The translations under genes were made by a program, and so were the position numbers. From an uncultured Collinsella sp. (lineage in GTDB: Bacteria; Actinomycetota; Coriobacteriia; Coriobacteriales; Coriobacteriaceae), in the NCBI GenBank assembly GCA_902496005.1, contig CABUZI010000077.1, forward strand, positions 1 to 8,164: a stretch of 8,164 nt of DNA, given 5' to 3'. Position 1 is the stretch's first letter. Every line of letters begins with the position of its first letter. This document shows, one piece after another, positions 7,692 through 8,164 of this stretch. Under the pieces are notes generated by a model. It worked only from the letters and a program-made list of their open reading frames with translations. It did no database searches and had not been told where the DNA came from.

Positions 7692-7747
7692 GGGCCTCCA
7701 TTTTTGCAAAAAAATGCCGGGGGTAAGACCCCGGCTCTTGGAGGCCC
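7692..7747 (-). promoter_or_regulatory. Inverted repeat pairing the DUF3800 SD with an upstream anti-SD
   Basis: Bases 7692-7700 (GGGCCTCCA on +) are the exact reverse complement of 7739-7747 (TGGAGGCCC). On the - strand transcript the downstream copy contains the SD (UGGAGGCCC) of the DUF3800 gene, and the upstream copy (GGGCCUCCA) can sequester it. The two arms enclose the terminator hairpin at 7716-7735, so together they form a nested structure. A second anti-SD candidate (CCUCCA at 7759-7754, read on -) could also pair with the SD. The sequence match is seen directly; the regulatory effect is inferred. Confidence 0.6.
7708..7735 (-). terminator. Intrinsic terminator inside the DUF3800 leader (candidate attenuator)
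   Basis: Read on the - strand, the 7-bp stem GCCGGGG/CCCCGGC (7735-7729 with 7722-7716, 6-base loop) is followed by A and seven T (7714-7708). This is a textbook Rho-independent terminator. It lies between the predicted promoter (-10 at 7806-7811) and the SD at 7695-7699, so transcripts from that promoter meet it before the gene. It could serve as an attenuator. Alternatively it could be a plain terminator for transcripts from the right, but the promoter position favours attenuation. Confidence 0.8.
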
Positions 7748-7805
7748 CTCTTTTGGAGGGAACCGTATTCTTTATACCATGAGATAAGGGGTGCTTTCAA
7801 GTAAT

Positions 7806-7834
7806 ATTATAATAAGCAAACATATGTTCGTCAA
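7806..7834 (-). promoter_or_regulatory. Near-consensus sigma70-type promoter for the DUF3800 gene
   Basis: On the - strand TTGACG (7834-7829) is separated by exactly 17 bp from TATAAT (7811-7806). The -10 is perfect and the -35 matches five of six positions. Transcription would begin near 7799, giving a leader of about 110 nt before the ATG at 7688. The surrounding 7761-7835 stretch is AT-rich compared with the rest of the window, as expected for a promoter. Confidence 0.75.
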
Positions 7835-7942
7835 ACTACCTGCGAAAAGTCCTTAGCCGTCCAGAGGTGGGTAGAGCGGCTCGTAAATTGCTGACGCAAT
7901 GGGCCGGCGTTTTCCCGAGAAGTATTTAGTCTTGACTCGCAT
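7835..7942. other. Intergenic stretch without a convincing gene; possible structured RNA
   Basis: This is part of a roughly 390-bp gene-free interval (7689-8074). No frame carries a start, SD and meaningful length; the longest candidate is a 29-codon - strand ORF. Small stems are visible: AGCCG/CGGCT (7855-7859 with 7877-7881) and ATTGC/GCAAT (7887-7891 with 7896-7900, loop TGAC). The stretch runs straight into the terminator at 7943-7975. It could be a short non-coding RNA, an intergenic repeat or a decayed gene end. No + strand promoter with a good -35 was found, although a TATAAT occurs at 7808-7813. Confidence 0.35.
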
Positions 7943-7975
7943 AAAAAATGCCGGGGGACATCCCCCGGCTTTTTT
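7943..7975. terminator. Strong bidirectional intrinsic terminator
   Basis: A perfect 8-bp stem GCCGGGGG/CCCCCGGC (7950-7957 with 7962-7969) with loop ACAT is flanked by six A (7943-7948) and six T (7970-7975). It can therefore work on either strand. In the - direction it would stop transcription leaving the IS3 transposase before it reaches the DUF3800 promoter. In the + direction it would end any RNA from 7835-7942. Its first 15 bases are identical to those of the hairpin at 7709-7723. Confidence 0.88.
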
Positions 7976-8074
7976 CATTTCGGTGTCAATTCAAATGTTT
8001 TTCAATCCATCCCCTCAATAAGTTGCGGTGAAATAGGGACTGAAAGGGGGTGCGGACGATTTCTTGGACCGCGC
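7976..8074. mobile_element. Probable terminal non-coding end of the IS3 element
   Basis: This is the space between the terminator and the transposase stop. The outer end of an IS3-type element is normally within some tens of bases of the OrfB stop, so the inverted repeat should lie here. A candidate is around 8030-8060, where a TAGGGAC...GGACG pattern resembles the general layout of IS3-family ends. The opposite end is not in the window, so neither the exact boundary nor a target duplication can be shown. Confidence 0.35.
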
Positions 8075-8164
8075 CTAGGCGTATCCAAGCTTCCTGCGGT
8101 ACTCCATCGGGCTCAGCCACCCGAGGGACTTCTTGATCCGCTCCTCACGATAGTACACGAGGTA
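8075..8164 (-). CDS. IS3-family transposase (OrfB integrase), C-terminal fragment
   Basis: The - strand frame enters from the right edge and ends at TAG (8077-8075), leaving 29 residues. They include YYREERIKKSLGWLSPMEYRR, the typical end of the rve integrase domain of IS3-family OrfB. The DDE catalytic residues lie outside the window, although the Glu-containing YYREERIKKSL block is the usual region just after the last catalytic Glu. The reading frame ends intact, so the element may be complete beyond the window. Confidence 0.9.
   Translation of the reverse strand, partial: YLVYYREERIKKSLGWLSPMEYRRKLGYA

Noticed and set aside
7521..7787. 88-codon + strand open frame crossing the DUF3800 start and leader
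   Set aside because: It overlaps the well-supported DUF3800 gene and runs through the terminator hairpin; its product is unrecognisable.
7824..7856. Ten-codon + strand ORF (MFVKLPAKSP) considered as a leader peptide
   Set aside because: There is no SD and no following gene on the + strand for it to regulate.
7855..7915. Possible tRNA, suggested by a GGGTAGAGCGG-like stretch
   Set aside because: No acceptor stem, anticodon arm or T-arm could be built around it.
7850..7942. 29-codon - strand ORF considered as a small protein gene
   Set aside because: It has no SD, lies directly after a terminator, and all three - frames are open here by chance.

Overview
The window holds the 3' part of a type 1 BREX (bacteriophage exclusion) operon, a short downstream module, and the edge of an insertion sequence. 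On the + strand, in order, it contains the last 75 codons of the adenine methyltransferase gene pglX, complete pglZ, complete brxL, an unrecognised 454-residue gene and a 70-residue acidic gene. All five are codirectional, and each of the last four has a good Shine-Dalgarno (SD) sequence. The genes expected earlier in such an operon (brxA, brxB, brxC and most of pglX) lie left of the window. The high GC content, strong third-position GC bias and frequent GAG/GTG/GCC codons suggest a high-GC actinobacterium. By general style it resembles gut Coriobacteriia such as Collinsella, but no marker gene here proves this.

In established BREX biology, PglX with its partners methylates host DNA at one strand of an asymmetric motif, and unmodified phage DNA is blocked. 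PglZ is an alkaline-phosphatase-superfamily protein needed for the system. BrxL is an AAA+ ring protein with a Lon-like C-terminal domain, needed for phage exclusion. The BrxL here has an extra Ala/Pro/Glu-rich N-terminal segment of about 75 residues. By-eye alignment also puts Ile where Lon proteases have the catalytic Lys. A 12-pair hairpin without a U-tract separates brxL from the 454-residue gene. That gene and the 70-residue gene may be accessory BREX components or simply passengers; sequence alone cannot decide.

From about 7004 the character changes. A DUF3800 gene runs convergently on the - strand in visibly AT-richer DNA. Its upstream region (7689-7834) is the most striking non-coding signal in the window. 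It has a near-consensus sigma70 promoter (TTGACG, 17 bp, TATAAT), then a leader of about 110 nt, then a perfect intrinsic terminator placed before the SD. A 9-bp inverted repeat also pairs the SD with an upstream anti-SD segment. This looks like a regulated leader (attenuator or translational switch) controlling the DUF3800 gene.

Farther right, 7835-7942 has no convincing gene but has small stems and ends at a strong bidirectional terminator (7943-7975), so it may be a small RNA or repeat. The last 90 bases encode the C-terminus of an IS3-family transposase on the - strand, so a mobile element borders the defence locus.
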